A stretch of 64,000 nucleotides of DNA from Pedobacter paludis (lineage in GTDB: Bacteria > Bacteroidota > Bacteroidia > Sphingobacteriales > Sphingobacteriaceae). The stretch's first letter is position 1. The number at the start of each line of letters is the position of its first letter. Made by a program: the position numbers and the translations under genes. Under the pieces are notes generated by a model that was given only the letters and a program-made list of their open reading frames with translations, was not told the DNA's origin and searched no databases. Positions 1-9,171 of this stretch are shown here, piece after piece. The stretch lies in the NCBI RefSeq assembly GCF_003173575.1, contig NZ_QGNY01000002.1, positions 124,001-188,000 of the forward strand. Direction: 5' to 3'.

Positions 1-54
1 ATCCCAGTATCGAAACCCAATAGAGAAATGGTTAAAGAAGTTTTGGGCAAGTAA
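1..54 (+). CDS. C-terminal end of a gene cut by the window edge
   Basis: An open frame runs from the first base to a TAA and encodes about 17 residues ending in MVKEVLGK. The codon use looks normal for the window, and the stop lies just before a convergent gene, as expected for a real 3' end. There is too little sequence to name the protein. It could also be a chance open frame. Confidence 0.4.
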   Translation: MPVSKPNREMVKEVLGK

Positions 55-86
55 CCGTGCATCGAAAATGCCCCTAAATAAATGAC

Positions 87-470
87 TTATCGCTTAAAAA
101 GGATTATTTTATATGCTTTCAAATTCTTATAATAAATGCCGTGTATTTCTTTTGGCAAAACTTCGTATCCATCTTTAATTCCGTAAAGTATAAGATAAAT
201 ATTGTTCATTTTATTTTTAACAGTGGGCAAAAACTTCATTTTAAAATCAGGATTTTCAGCACCAAATTCTGCATGGAATGTAGAAAAAAGTTTTGTTTTT
301 GGATTTGTGATTTTTACTTCGCAGGCGGAGATGTAACCGTTGGCCAGTGAAAATCTAATGTTTAAATTTTTCATCTTACCATTATAATACTCCACATCAT
401 AGGCTTTTTGTGCGAAAGTTGTTGATGCAAATAAAATTAAAATGAGAAATGTTGTTTTAAAGATTGTCAT
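87..470 (-). CDS. small secreted protein of unknown function
   Basis: The 127-residue product starts with a clear Sec signal peptide (MTIFKTTFLILILFAS, then probable cleavage after TFA in STTFAQ). The mature part of about 105 residues is rich in beta-prone stretches and lysine and has no cysteine pair or catalytic motif that I recognise. It is probably periplasmic or surface exposed. It is a monocistron facing the end of the gene cut by the window edge. I do not recognise the family. Confidence 0.7.
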   Translation of the reverse strand: MTIFKTTFLILILFASTTFAQKAYDVEYYNGKMKNLNIRFSLANGYISACEVKITNPKTKLFSTFHAEFGAENPDFKMKFLPTVKNKMNNIYLILYGIKDGYEVLPKEIHGIYYKNLKAYKIILFKR

Positions 471-605
471 AACCTGTGCTTTTAAATAAAGTTATAGAAT
501 TTGAAGCATTTTACACCCAGTGAGTAGATCAGCATTTTAATGTTTTTAAATTTCTGTTTAAAAGTAGCCAATTAATTAAGCTGATTATTTACTTAATTTG
601 CCCCC

Positions 606-1664
606 ATGATTTCATTTTTCGAGGCTTCGCTTAAACAATTATCTATCCACCACACAGGCAATAAGTTGCTTGAGGAATATTATAAATTATCTGATGCACC
701 ATTAAACATTGAAGATGAGGTTTTAGGCAATTTGCTTATGCAGTATTTTCTGAAACCATTCGAAAAGGTAAATGAAGTTTATCGTTTTTATCATCCAAAC
801 GATAACCTACAATTGAACGAGGTTTTCCATTTTGCCAATGAAATTTTCGAGAACAATGATCTTTTTCACGAAGACTCACAGCAGTTGGCAAAGTATTTAT
901 ATGATGTTGCCAATCACCCAAAAATAAAATCTGGCGAATTGTATGTTGCCTATTTTGAAAAGGTTCAGATAGAGGGTGAACAATTGGATGTTGTCGGTAT
1001 TTTTAAATCAGAAACAAAAGATACTTATTTAAAAGTTTACCCTGAACAGGATGGCTTTAACATGAGTTACGAGCAAGACGCCATCAGCATCAATAAGCTA
1101 GATAAAGGCTGTTTAATTTTTAATGTTGATCAGGAAGAAGGTTATAAGGTTGTTGTGCTCGATCAAGCAAAAAGCAGTAATGAAAGTGCGGTATACTGGA
1201 AAGATGAATTCTTAAAATTGAAGATCAGAAACGACAGTTACAACCAAACCAACAATGTTTTGGGCGTTTATAAAAACTTTGTAACGCAAAAGCTTGATAC
1301 CGATTACGAGATTAGCAAGGCTGATAAAATTGATCTTTTAAACCGATCGATGAAGTATTTTAAGGAAAAAGAAACCTTTGACATTGAAGAGTTTGGAAAC
1401 GAAGTTATTGGAAATGCCGAGGGAATCGAATCTTTTAAAAATTATAAGAAAAATTACGAGGAGGAATACGAATCGCCTATTGCAGATAATTTTGAGATTG
1501 CCGAATCGGCTGTTAAAAAACAAGCCAGAGCCTATAAAAGTGTTTTAAAATTGGACAAGAATTTCCACATCTACATTCACGGAAATAAGGATATGATTGA
1601 GAAGGGTTATGACGATGATAAATCGATGAACTTTTACAAAGTCTATTTCAGAGAAGAGGAGTAA
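606..1664 (+). CDS. nucleoid-associated protein, NdpA/YejK family
   Basis: The 352-residue soluble protein matches the 37-kDa nucleoid-associated family (YejK/NdpA of Escherichia coli, about 335 residues). It opens with a short helix-rich segment and the pattern LKQLSIHHTGNK, has the central YLKVYPEQDG and VVLDQAKSSNESAVYWKDEFL region, and ends in a charged helical part. Known members bind the nucleoid; the exact role is unclear. A TTAATTTG box ends 5 nt before the ATG, so the transcript may be almost leaderless. The gene stands alone. Confidence 0.85.
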   Translation: MISFFEASLKQLSIHHTGNKLLEEYYKLSDAPLNIEDEVLGNLLMQYFLKPFEKVNEVYRFYHPNDNLQLNEVFHFANEIFENNDLFHEDSQQLAKYLYDVANHPKIKSGELYVAYFEKVQIEGEQLDVVGIFKSETKDTYLKVYPEQDGFNMSYEQDAISINKLDKGCLIFNVDQEEGYKVVVLDQAKSSNESAVYWKDEFLKLKIRNDSYNQTNNVLGVYKNFVTQKLDTDYEISKADKIDLLNRSMKYFKEKETFDIEEFGNEVIGNAEGIESFKNYKKNYEEEYESPIADNFEIAESAVKKQARAYKSVLKLDKNFHIYIHGNKDMIEKGYDDDKSMNFYKVYFREEE

Positions 1665-1861
1665 TGCTAAATAATTTTTACCACAGATGCACACAGATTT
1701 AACTGTTGATCTGCATTCGATTATTAATAACCTAAGTAATGTCAAATTTAGGCTAAGGAGGTCATCACTCTGAATCCATTTTCAGGTTTTTTATGCATTA
1801 AGATGAGGCTACCTGGTAGCTACAAAGCCTTTGAATAGTTTGCCTACTTACTGATTCAAAA
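1665..1861. other. intergenic region between convergent genes
   Basis: This 197-nt gap separates two convergent genes. It holds a small hairpin, GCTAC-ctg-GTAGC near 1811-1823, flanked by AGGCT and AGCCT, but no T-run, so a terminator is not convincing. A copy of AAGGAGGTCATC, close to the reverse complement of the 16S 3' end, appears at 1755-1766 with no reading frame after it. I see nothing else. Confidence 0.3.
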
Positions 1862-3208
1862 TTAAATTCTTTGCTGTGCTTTTAAGGCCAAGTACTGATT
1901 TACAACATTAACCGTTAAGTTTTGTGGTGCGGTAAGCAAACTTAAAATACCATGTTTAGTAAGTTCTTTAACCATCAATTTCTTTTCAAAGGCAAATTTT
2001 TCGGCAATGGTTTTAATGTAAATCCCTTCAATATCTTTTGCTGGTTCTTCGCTTAATGTTTTTAAGGTTGTATTCTCAAAAAAGACAACCAACAACAGGT
2101 GGAATTTTGCAATCCGTTTAAGGTGTGGCAACTGTCTTTCCAAAGCAGACATACTTTCGAAGTTTGTAAAAAAGACAACCAAACTTCTCTGCTTTAAAGT
2201 AGCGCGAACACTGATGTACAAAGCTTCCATATCGGTTTCCAGATAGCGGGTTTTTTCTTTGTACAAAACCTCCATAATTTTGTTTAATTGTGTTGGTCGG
2301 CGATCTGCAGGCACAATGCTTCCTGTTTTTTCTGCTATTGTAATTAGTCCGGCTTTATCTTCCTTTACCAGGGCAACACTACTTAAAATTAAGCTGGCAT
2401 TAATCGCGTAATCCAACAGACTTAAACCTTCAAATGGCATTTTCGTTGCCCTCGATTTATCGATTACACAATAAATATGTTGCGCCTTTTCATCAGTGTA
2501 AGAATTCACCATCAAGTCGCCTTTTCTGGCTGTTGCTTTCCAGTTTACCGTTCTATAATCATCGCCGGCAACGTAATTTTTAACTTGGTCAAACTCCATG
2601 CTGTGGCCAATTCTGCGCATTTTTTTTATACCGAAATCGGTTAGGCGATTGGAAATGGCCATCAATTCATACTGCCTCAATTTTAAAAACGAAGGATAAA
2701 CAGGCACTGTTTTATTGATGCCGATATTAAACCTTCTACTGATTAAACGCAGAGGCGATTGAACATATAATCTAGTTTGCCCAAAATCATATTCACCACG
2801 TTTATTTGGGCGCAACAGGTATGTGATATTTTTCTGAGTTCTAGAAGCAAGCATTGCACTAAACCATAAATCTCTTTTTTGAAACTGAAAAGGAATTTCA
2901 TCAATAATTCCGATTTTAACTTCAAATGGATAGAAATTTTCGAGATAAATTTTTATCTCGTTATCGTCTCCGTTGCTCAAGCGTTCTGGCAAATCCCTTC
3001 TTAAAAAAACACCGCGATTATTTCGATAAAGCAAGAGCAAATCGATTAATACAAGTAATATTAAGGCTCCGAAAATGAAATAGGGCAAATCGCCTAAAAA
3101 CGATAAAAAGAAAGAAAATACAAATAAAGTTACACACAGGCCAAGGCCGATGAATAACCGTTTATTCAGGAATAAATCTATGTAGTATTTTCTGAAAAAG
3201 CCTTTCAT
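1862..3208 (-). CDS. DUF58 domain protein of a MoxR operon
   Basis: The 448-residue protein has two N-terminal membrane helices (about residues 15-32 and 38-60), a beta-rich middle, and the DUF58 signature near residues 195-215 with IGHSMEFDQVKNYVAGDD and the following RTVNWKATAR. The C-terminal half resembles a von Willebrand A fold (CVIDKSRAT, FFTNFES). Proteins of this family are co-encoded with MoxR ATPases and are thought to act in protein assembly or envelope stress. It is the last gene of a six-gene operon and starts 4 nt after moxR ends. Confidence 0.9.
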   Translation of the reverse strand: MKGFFRKYYIDLFLNKRLFIGLGLCVTLFVFSFFLSFLGDLPYFIFGALILLVLIDLLLLYRNNRGVFLRRDLPERLSNGDDNEIKIYLENFYPFEVKIGIIDEIPFQFQKRDLWFSAMLASRTQKNITYLLRPNKRGEYDFGQTRLYVQSPLRLISRRFNIGINKTVPVYPSFLKLRQYELMAISNRLTDFGIKKMRRIGHSMEFDQVKNYVAGDDYRTVNWKATARKGDLMVNSYTDEKAQHIYCVIDKSRATKMPFEGLSLLDYAINASLILSSVALVKEDKAGLITIAEKTGSIVPADRRPTQLNKIMEVLYKEKTRYLETDMEALYISVRATLKQRSLVVFFTNFESMSALERQLPHLKRIAKFHLLLVVFFENTTLKTLSEEPAKDIEGIYIKTIAEKFAFEKKLMVKELTKHGILSLLTAPQNLTVNVVNQYLALKAQQRI

Positions 3209-3212
3209 TTCT

Positions 3213-4190
3213 CTATCTAGGAATCTCTATTTTCTTGATAATCTGTGCAATGATATCGGCAGGAGTTAAGCCTTCCATTTCCTTTTCAGGACTGAGCATA
3301 ACGCGATGCGCCAATACAGGTGCAGCCACTTTAATGATATCATCTGGTGTAACAAAATCTCTTCCGGCCATTGCCGCAATCGCTTTTGCTCCATTAACCA
3401 TTGCCAACGAAGCACGTGGCGAAGCACCTAAGTAGAGCGATTTATTATTTCTGGTTTCGTGAGTAATCTGTGCCGCATAAGCCAATAGTTTTGGTTCTAC
3501 AAAAAGTGCTTTAATTGTAGAGCGCAATGCTTTTACCTGTTCTACCGATAAAACAGCCTCAATTTCTAACAATTGATCATCTGATTTTTGCTGATGCTGA
3601 TTAACCAAAATCTGTATTTCGTCTTCCAGTGAAGGATATTTTACCTCAATTTTAAATAAAAAACGATCCAATTGTGCCTCTGGCAAACGATAAGTTCCTT
3701 CCTGATCTACCGGATTTTGTGTAGCCAAAACCATAAAAGGTTCTTCCAATTTGTAGGTGCTTCCATCAACTGTAATCTGGCGTTCTTCCATAGCCTCGAA
3801 TAAGGCAGATTGCGTTTTTGCGGGTGCTCTATTAATTTCATCTACCAAAATAATATTTCCAAAAATAGGACCGTGTCTAAATTGGAATTCAGCAGTTTTT
3901 GGACTGAAAACGGCGGTTCCCAAAACATCAGAGGGCATTAAATCTGGTGTAAATTGAATCCTCGAAAAGCTTGCAGATATACATTTCGCCATTAGCTTTG
4001 CGCTTAATGTTTTGGCTACACCAGGTACGCCTTCCAATAAAAGGTGACCATCGGCCAGCAAGCCAGCAATTAAAAGATCGATTACGTCTTTTTGCCCGAC
4101 AATTATTTTGCCTAATGTTTGCCTAATCTGCTCTACCGCTGTACTCAGTTGGGTTAAGTCGGTTCTTTGGTTCAACATTTCCTGTTCCAT
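3213..4190 (-). CDS. MoxR family AAA+ ATPase
   Basis: The 325-residue protein carries a full MoxR AAA+ module: Walker A GVPGVAKT, Walker B ILVDEINRAP, sensor 1 ATQNPVDQEGTYRLPEAQLDRF, an arginine-finger region and a C-terminal lid domain. MoxR ATPases are chaperone-like and act with DUF58/VWA partners on metal-cofactor or envelope proteins. It lies between DUF4350 and DUF58 genes with 2-4 nt spacing, so translation is probably coupled. Nothing is missing from the family core. Confidence 0.95.
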   Translation of the reverse strand: MEQEMLNQRTDLTQLSTAVEQIRQTLGKIIVGQKDVIDLLIAGLLADGHLLLEGVPGVAKTLSAKLMAKCISASFSRIQFTPDLMPSDVLGTAVFSPKTAEFQFRHGPIFGNIILVDEINRAPAKTQSALFEAMEERQITVDGSTYKLEEPFMVLATQNPVDQEGTYRLPEAQLDRFLFKIEVKYPSLEDEIQILVNQHQQKSDDQLLEIEAVLSVEQVKALRSTIKALFVEPKLLAYAAQITHETRNNKSLYLGASPRASLAMVNGAKAIAAMAGRDFVTPDDIIKVAAPVLAHRVMLSPEKEMEGLTPADIIAQIIKKIEIPR

Positions 4191-4192
4191 AT

Positions 4193-5374
4193 TTATTGGT
4201 CTTCCTTGTAAAATTGTTCTATCGTTTTGTTCAGTTCAATTAGGTGCTTATCATGAACCATTTGCCCTTTTCTTAAATGATTTATTTCTATTAAAAGGTT
4301 TTGTATGGTTTCTTCTGTAGCGCCAGAAACTTTAATTAAACTTTCTTTAAATTCTTGATTAAGATCCAATGTTCTTAACCTATACTTGTTTCTAATGTAT
4401 TCGAGTAAATATTTTACCTTTTTTTCGGCAATATCCCTATTGTTTCTCTGTTGGTAATATACTCTACCTACAACTTTTACAAACTCTACCGATGTATTGG
4501 TTAACCTCGTGATTACCGGAATAATTCTTTGCCTTCTTTTAATTTCGAAAAGTACAAAAACCAGCAAACCGAAAATTGAAATATAATATGCCCACCGCAA
4601 CGAATCGTATTTAAAAATTAGCCTTAATGGCGAAGTATCCTCAATACTTGGCCGGGTAAAATGCTCATCCCAGATTAAGCTTTTCGAGTTTGGCAAATAA
4701 GATAATGCCTTCGATGCATAATCACTTCCGCTGGGTTTTAACAAACTATAATTGGTTAATAGTTGTGGGTTAGGCATAATAAACAAAGCTCCTTTGCCAA
4801 AATTATACCGAACAAAATTGACATCCTTATCATTTTTGTTTCCTAAAACGATTGCTTTCGCAGAATCTATTTTCCTGAAATACTGTTCGCTAATTCCTTT
4901 TTCAAAAGAATATCCACTTAAGGTATGTAAACTTGGATTGGTAAAATTTACAACTGATTTTTTCTTATTATTAAATTCAAAGTTGGAAGTAATTCTAAGC
5001 TTTAACGTATCTAAAAGAACGCCCTTAATATCAAAGGCAGAAATAAAAATATTATTCCCGCTTTGCATGAAACGAACCATCTCCTTAAAATCCAATTTAT
5101 TCACTTTTACATCAGAAGCAATAATTAGGTAATTGGATTTACCCATAGAATTTTCTTTTAAGGTATTGTAAATCGGGCGTTTGCTTTTCTTAACAACCGT
5201 TCCTGGAAAAATATCCTGAATTCTTTGATGCAAAATATAAGTTCCAAAAGGAATTTTATCTTCGGTTAAATAACTTGGCGCCCAATTGGTAGGCTTTGGC
5301 TTATAATATTGTGCAACTAAATAGGCAAGTAACAAAATACCACTAATGATTAGATATTTCTTTAGTCCCTTCAT
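4193..5374 (-). CDS. DUF4350 domain membrane protein
   Basis: The 393-residue protein has an N-terminal membrane helix (YLIISGILLLAYLVAQY), a periplasmic domain like the DUF4350 family (FGTYILHQRIQDIFPG; a Rossmann-like part with YLIIASDVKV), a second helix near residues 257-275, and a basic cytoplasmic tail of about 115 residues that is mostly helical. Such genes are constant neighbours of MoxR operons in Bacteroidota. Its start overlaps the stop of the preceding DUF4129 gene by 4 nt (ATGA). The molecular role is unknown. Confidence 0.85.
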   Translation of the reverse strand: MKGLKKYLIISGILLLAYLVAQYYKPKPTNWAPSYLTEDKIPFGTYILHQRIQDIFPGTVVKKSKRPIYNTLKENSMGKSNYLIIASDVKVNKLDFKEMVRFMQSGNNIFISAFDIKGVLLDTLKLRITSNFEFNNKKKSVVNFTNPSLHTLSGYSFEKGISEQYFRKIDSAKAIVLGNKNDKDVNFVRYNFGKGALFIMPNPQLLTNYSLLKPSGSDYASKALSYLPNSKSLIWDEHFTRPSIEDTSPLRLIFKYDSLRWAYYISIFGLLVFVLFEIKRRQRIIPVITRLTNTSVEFVKVVGRVYYQQRNNRDIAEKKVKYLLEYIRNKYRLRTLDLNQEFKESLIKVSGATEETIQNLLIEINHLRKGQMVHDKHLIELNKTIEQFYKEDQ

Positions 5375-6096
5375 ACCGTTTTCTGGTTAAAATTATGAAA
5401 GGCTGTGTTTACACTTTCGAAAGTGTTTTTATCGAGAAAGAATTCTCCATACCAAATGTATTCAAACTGATCGGTAAGCTTCGAAAATTCGCTTCGTTTA
5501 ACATCATCACTAATCTCTAAAACATAAGCCTGATTTGTTTTTTCTGGCAACCAATTTATTTGTTGTTTATCGCTCAGACTTTTTAATGTTTTTAAATAAA
5601 GCAGGCGAACAGCTAAGCGATAATTTTGAGCTTGCAATGCTTTAGAAATTTGCTCGTCGAAATCAATTTCATGGATATTTTCCAGACTTTCTTCAAAAGG
5701 TACTTCTAACGATTTTGATTTGCCCGAAAGAAGTTTAAAATCTAAGCCAATAATTTTAATTGCAAAGAAAACTACCGCAGCAATGGCCAAACCAATTAAC
5801 AAGAATTTTATAATACTGCCACTAATTTTATTGCTAAAAATTCTATTTACAAGTCTCCAAAACCAGTTCCAAAATTTATCCCACCAGCTTAACGTTTCTG
5901 GTGCAACATCATCATAAATAAAATCCTTTTGCTTGCTGTAATTGGTTACTGCCTGGCTATCGATTTTGCGAAGCTCGACTTTACTGCTGTCTATTTTTAA
6001 AACCACAGCCTTTTTAACCACAACAGGTTTTTGAACAATTTCTGCCCTTACTGTGGTGATGCCTAGAAAAACAATTAAGATAAGCAGTAATCGCAT
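5371..6096 (-). CDS. DUF4129 domain membrane protein
   Basis: The 241-residue protein has an N-terminal signal or anchor helix (MRLLLILIVFLGITTV), a lysine- and valine-rich periplasmic linker, a tryptophan-rich pre-membrane patch (WWDKFWNWFWR), one membrane helix near residues 97-118, and a C-terminal cytoplasmic DUF4129 domain with RLAVRLLYLKTL and FEYIWYGEF. DUF4129 domains sit beside MoxR genes or are fused to transglutaminases. It overlaps the DUF4350 start by 4 nt and follows the upstream membrane gene by 2 nt. Confidence 0.85.
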   Translation of the reverse strand: MRLLLILIVFLGITTVRAEIVQKPVVVKKAVVLKIDSSKVELRKIDSQAVTNYSKQKDFIYDDVAPETLSWWDKFWNWFWRLVNRIFSNKISGSIIKFLLIGLAIAAVVFFAIKIIGLDFKLLSGKSKSLEVPFEESLENIHEIDFDEQISKALQAQNYRLAVRLLYLKTLKSLSDKQQINWLPEKTNQAYVLEISDDVKRSEFSKLTDQFEYIWYGEFFLDKNTFESVNTAFHNFNQKTV

Positions 6097-6098
6097 TT

Positions 6099-6992
6099 CT
6101 AATATTCTTCTGGAGTAGAATTAAACTGTTCTGGTGCTTTTCCTAAACCATCAATACGATCCATCAAGCCCGCACTTTCTTTGCGTTCTACTAAATTAAA
6201 GTAAATTAAGGTGGCGCAAACAATTGGAATAATTAAAAATACCTGCGAAATATATTGAGAAATGGATGTTACAATTGCGTAAGTTTTGGTTATTGGCTGC
6301 TCGGCATGTGTAAAAGCACTTACCATTGCAATTATGGTTGCTGGCAATTGTACAAACATGGTACAGGCATAGGTTATTATGAAGATTATTAATATCACTC
6401 CAGCTGTTGACCACCATTCGTTTTTTAAGAGTTTAAATGAGCGATCAAAGGAGTAACCCAAGCTTGCATTTTCAATAATCATAATTGGATAAAATATCGA
6501 AACTGCAGGAAAAACATAAACACCCGGAATAAAGCAGCACAAAAAACACAACCCCAAAAAAAGCGACATTACAATTCCGCTTCCCAGCATGCGAAGAAAA
6601 TAAAACTTAAAATAGCTCCAAACCTCTTCAATACTTGGGGCTACATTTCCTTTTTGAATGTATAAGGAGATGTAACTTAAAACGGTAACGTAAATTGATG
6701 TATAGCTTAAAATCATTAATACGATCATGAGCAGGTATTGAATTGCAAATTTTGAAATTTTTGCCCAAACCGTTCCGTCAGAAAAATTTGAAGAATCTCT
6801 GAAGTTTTGTTGCATACCACCCATTTCTATCTGGGCCATAATAGAAGTTAAGATTCCACCCAACATAAAAATTCCACACAGATAGATAAAAGCCTTCATT
6901 AAGGGCTTAAAATTTTGTCTTAAAAACAAAAAGGTATCTCCAATAATTTCTCCGAATTCGCGTAATTTTCTGAATTCAATTTTTTCTGCCAT
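6099..6992 (-). CDS. multi-pass membrane protein of the MoxR operon
   Basis: The 297-residue protein has about six hydrophobic segments (for example residues 31-50, 82-110, 133-160, 195-215, 240-262) and a short charged C-terminal tail. It resembles the integral-membrane proteins found next to SpoIIM/RDD genes in Bacteroidota and has no catalytic motif. Its ATG overlaps the TAA of the preceding SpoIIM-like gene by 1 nt, so it is co-transcribed with it. I infer a scaffold or permease-like role only from context. Confidence 0.75.
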   Translation of the reverse strand: MAEKIEFRKLREFGEIIGDTFLFLRQNFKPLMKAFIYLCGIFMLGGILTSIMAQIEMGGMQQNFRDSSNFSDGTVWAKISKFAIQYLLMIVLMILSYTSIYVTVLSYISLYIQKGNVAPSIEEVWSYFKFYFLRMLGSGIVMSLFLGLCFLCCFIPGVYVFPAVSIFYPIMIIENASLGYSFDRSFKLLKNEWWSTAGVILIIFIITYACTMFVQLPATIIAMVSAFTHAEQPITKTYAIVTSISQYISQVFLIIPIVCATLIYFNLVERKESAGLMDRIDGLGKAPEQFNSTPEEY

Positions 6993-7945
6993 TATATATT
7001 TTTTTGAGTGCGTTTAAATAATCTGGCTGGATAAATAACTACATATCCAACCATAAAAATAAATGAGCCAATTAAAATGCCAAGGCTTAACCAAATTGGC
7101 ATTTCGGTGTGGCGGGTAACAAAACTTTCGAAAAAAGCAGCCAATAAAATGATGGGTACAATGCCCATTGCTATTTTGGATGCATCTTTTGCACTGTTTT
7201 TAAATGAGGCCATTCTTGTTAATGTTCTGGGAAACAGGATGCCATTACCCAAAATTAAACCTGCTCCGCCGGCAATTACGGCCGAAAGAATTTCTAAAGT
7301 GCCATGTATCCAAATAACCAGTATAGATTGTGTACCTAAGCCTTTGCTGTAAAAAAAATATTCAAATGCTCCGATCATAATCCCAGTTCTCAACAGGTAA
7401 AAAATAGGCCCAATGGAGAGGAATATGCCAGAAACAAACATCATTAACATTACAAATACATTGTTCGAGGCGATTTGGAGAAACATCATGATTTCGCCCT
7501 GTTGTTTGTAAACCCCAAAAGGATCACCTTTGGCAATGTTTTCATTGGTCATGTTGATGTAGTCATCACCAAAAAACATCCGAAGAAACGAATCGTCGTA
7601 TTTTGCAGAAACCACCCCTATTGCTGCTGATATTACAAAAAAGATTAGGGAATATAAAAGCTGTTTTCTATAAATGAAAAACAACATCGGAAGTTCGTAT
7701 TTCCAAAATTTGGCAAATCGTCCTTTCTCTTCTTTTTTATTTTTGTAAATGGCCTGATGAAGTACAGATGCGATTCCGTTTAAATATGCCGTAGTTTTAG
7801 ATTTTGGGTAAAAAGTTTTGGAGAAGGCTAAATCGTTCGTTATATCGATAAAGCGATGCGCCAGTTCATCTGGATTATCAGTTTGCAAAGTTTCATAACC
7901 TTTCCACTTTTCAGAATTCTGCTTTACAAAAAGCGCCTCTCTCAT
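6992..7945 (-). CDS. SpoIIM-like (DUF95) membrane protein
   Basis: The 317-residue protein has a cytoplasmic N-terminal part of about 90 residues followed by five or six membrane helices. The family hallmark is seen in WIHGTLEILSAVIAGGAG (histidine and glutamate in one helix), as in stage II sporulation protein M and DUF95 proteins. This bacterium is not expected to sporulate; in Bacteroidota the family travels with RDD and MoxR genes. It is the first gene of the six-gene operon and lies divergent to the RDD gene. Confidence 0.9.
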   Translation of the reverse strand: MREALFVKQNSEKWKGYETLQTDNPDELAHRFIDITNDLAFSKTFYPKSKTTAYLNGIASVLHQAIYKNKKEEKGRFAKFWKYELPMLFFIYRKQLLYSLIFFVISAAIGVVSAKYDDSFLRMFFGDDYINMTNENIAKGDPFGVYKQQGEIMMFLQIASNNVFVMLMMFVSGIFLSIGPIFYLLRTGIMIGAFEYFFYSKGLGTQSILVIWIHGTLEILSAVIAGGAGLILGNGILFPRTLTRMASFKNSAKDASKIAMGIVPIILLAAFFESFVTRHTEMPIWLSLGILIGSFIFMVGYVVIYPARLFKRTQKNI

Positions 7946-8024
7946 AAAATAACTTGTACCCGTTTAATTTTCTGTTAAAATAAAACAAAATTTTTATTAG
8001 TCAATAAAAAATAAAAAACCATAT

Positions 8025-8032
8025 TATATTTG
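8025..8032 (+). promoter_or_regulatory. TAnnTTTG -7 box of the RDD gene
   Basis: TATATTTG is an exact match to the Bacteroidota -7 consensus. It ends 6 nt before the ATG at 8039, which puts the expected transcription start at or next to the start codon. No clear -33 TTTG is seen. Confidence 0.5.
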
Positions 8033-8038
8033 AGCAAC

Positions 8039-8773
8039 ATGGAAACTATAAAAGTAAGTACGAGCCAACACATCGATATAGATTATGCAGTTGCAGGTTT
8101 AGGAGAAAGGGTTGCTGCCAGATTAATTGATTTTGGATTATTCATTGCATTATTTTTAGTCTTTATGCTTTTGTTTACCCTTACCGGATTAGCACAGGCC
8201 GGAAGTATTACCCTAATTGTACTGTTGGTTATTTATGGTGTTGGCTTTATTTTTTACGATTTGCTTTGCGAGATTTTTATGAATGGCCAAAGCATAGGCA
8301 AGCGGTTACTTAAAATAAGGGTAATTAGTCTCGATGGCTCGCAGGCAACCCTTGGCCAATATTTTATGCGTTGGGTTTTTAGGATTGTAGACTTTACATT
8401 AACATCGTGGCTGGCCGGGTTAATTTGTGTAGCTGTAACCGAAAACAAACAGCGTTTAGGCGACTTGGTTGCTGGCACAACACTTATAAAAACCCAACCG
8501 CCAACACAGTTAGATCAAATTGCTTTCCATCCGGTTGTAGAAGAATATACACCGGTTTTTAATGAAGTAAATTTATTAACCGATAGAGATATAGAATTAA
8601 TTCACGAAGTAATTAGCACCTATTATAAAACGGGCAATCATACATTGATTTACCATATGGCCGCTAGAATTTCTAATCATTTAAACGTAGCCATTCCGCA
8701 AGGCATGCACGAACTTTCTTTTTTGGAAACCATTATGAGCGATTATAATTACTCTACGTCCAGAACAGATTAA
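8039..8773 (+). CDS. RDD family membrane protein
   Basis: The 244-residue protein has the RDD domain: GLGERVAARLIDFGLF with the R and D residues in the first helix, further helices near residues 40-90, and GQSIGKRLLKIRV then RLGDLVAGTTLI. The C-terminal 75 residues are soluble. A TTG three codons upstream is in frame, but it overlaps the promoter box, so the ATG was chosen. RDD proteins are poorly understood; some are ion antiporters. It is divergent from the SpoIIM/MoxR operon, its usual partner. Confidence 0.85.
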   Translation: METIKVSTSQHIDIDYAVAGLGERVAARLIDFGLFIALFLVFMLLFTLTGLAQAGSITLIVLLVIYGVGFIFYDLLCEIFMNGQSIGKRLLKIRVISLDGSQATLGQYFMRWVFRIVDFTLTSWLAGLICVAVTENKQRLGDLVAGTTLIKTQPPTQLDQIAFHPVVEEYTPVFNEVNLLTDRDIELIHEVISTYYKTGNHTLIYHMAARISNHLNVAIPQGMHELSFLETIMSDYNYSTSRTD

Positions 8774-9171
8774 GAGGCCAGGTAATTAAAGGGCACAAAA
8801 GGAATATTTCTGGTTATCCAAAACAAAATTACAATTGCGAAGATGATTTTAGGGGTGGAAGGATGATACCAGATTTTTAGCGCAAAATCTTTTTTGGTAA
8901 TTTGGGAATACACTTTTAAGCTGAAGTGAACCAGCAATAAAGGGATACTTAGCACCATGAGCAAATTGTAGTTTGCAGCTGATAAAACATGACCATGTAA
9001 CAAAGCGTGAACAGCTCTTTGAGATCCACACCCTGGACAGTCTAAATGAAGATACTTGTGAAATGGGCATTCAGGAAAAAAATTGTACACCTCAGGATTA
9101 AACTTATAATAGATTATTGAAAGGCCTATTATTATGATAAAACCTAAGATGTACTTTAATTTCATTATCAT
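8770..9171 (-). CDS. DUF2752 membrane protein
   Basis: The 133-residue protein has three hydrophobic segments and the DUF2752 motif CPFHKYLHLDCPGCGSQR (residues 35-52), with four cysteine/histidine residues that could bind metal. The function is not known. Its stop codon overlaps that of the convergent RDD gene by 3 nt. Its start overlaps the stop of the upstream dispanin-like gene by 4 nt, so the two are probably translated together; in this phylum DUF2752 and CD225 proteins often pair. Confidence 0.9.
   Translation of the reverse strand: MIMKLKYILGFIIIIGLSIIYYKFNPEVYNFFPECPFHKYLHLDCPGCGSQRAVHALLHGHVLSAANYNLLMVLSIPLLLVHFSLKVYSQITKKDFALKIWYHPSTPKIIFAIVILFWITRNIPFVPFNYLAS

Noticed and set aside
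1755..1766. AAGGAGGTCATC, similar to the reverse complement of the 16S 3' end
   Set aside because: It is isolated, with no other rRNA sequence and no reading frame following; likely chance.
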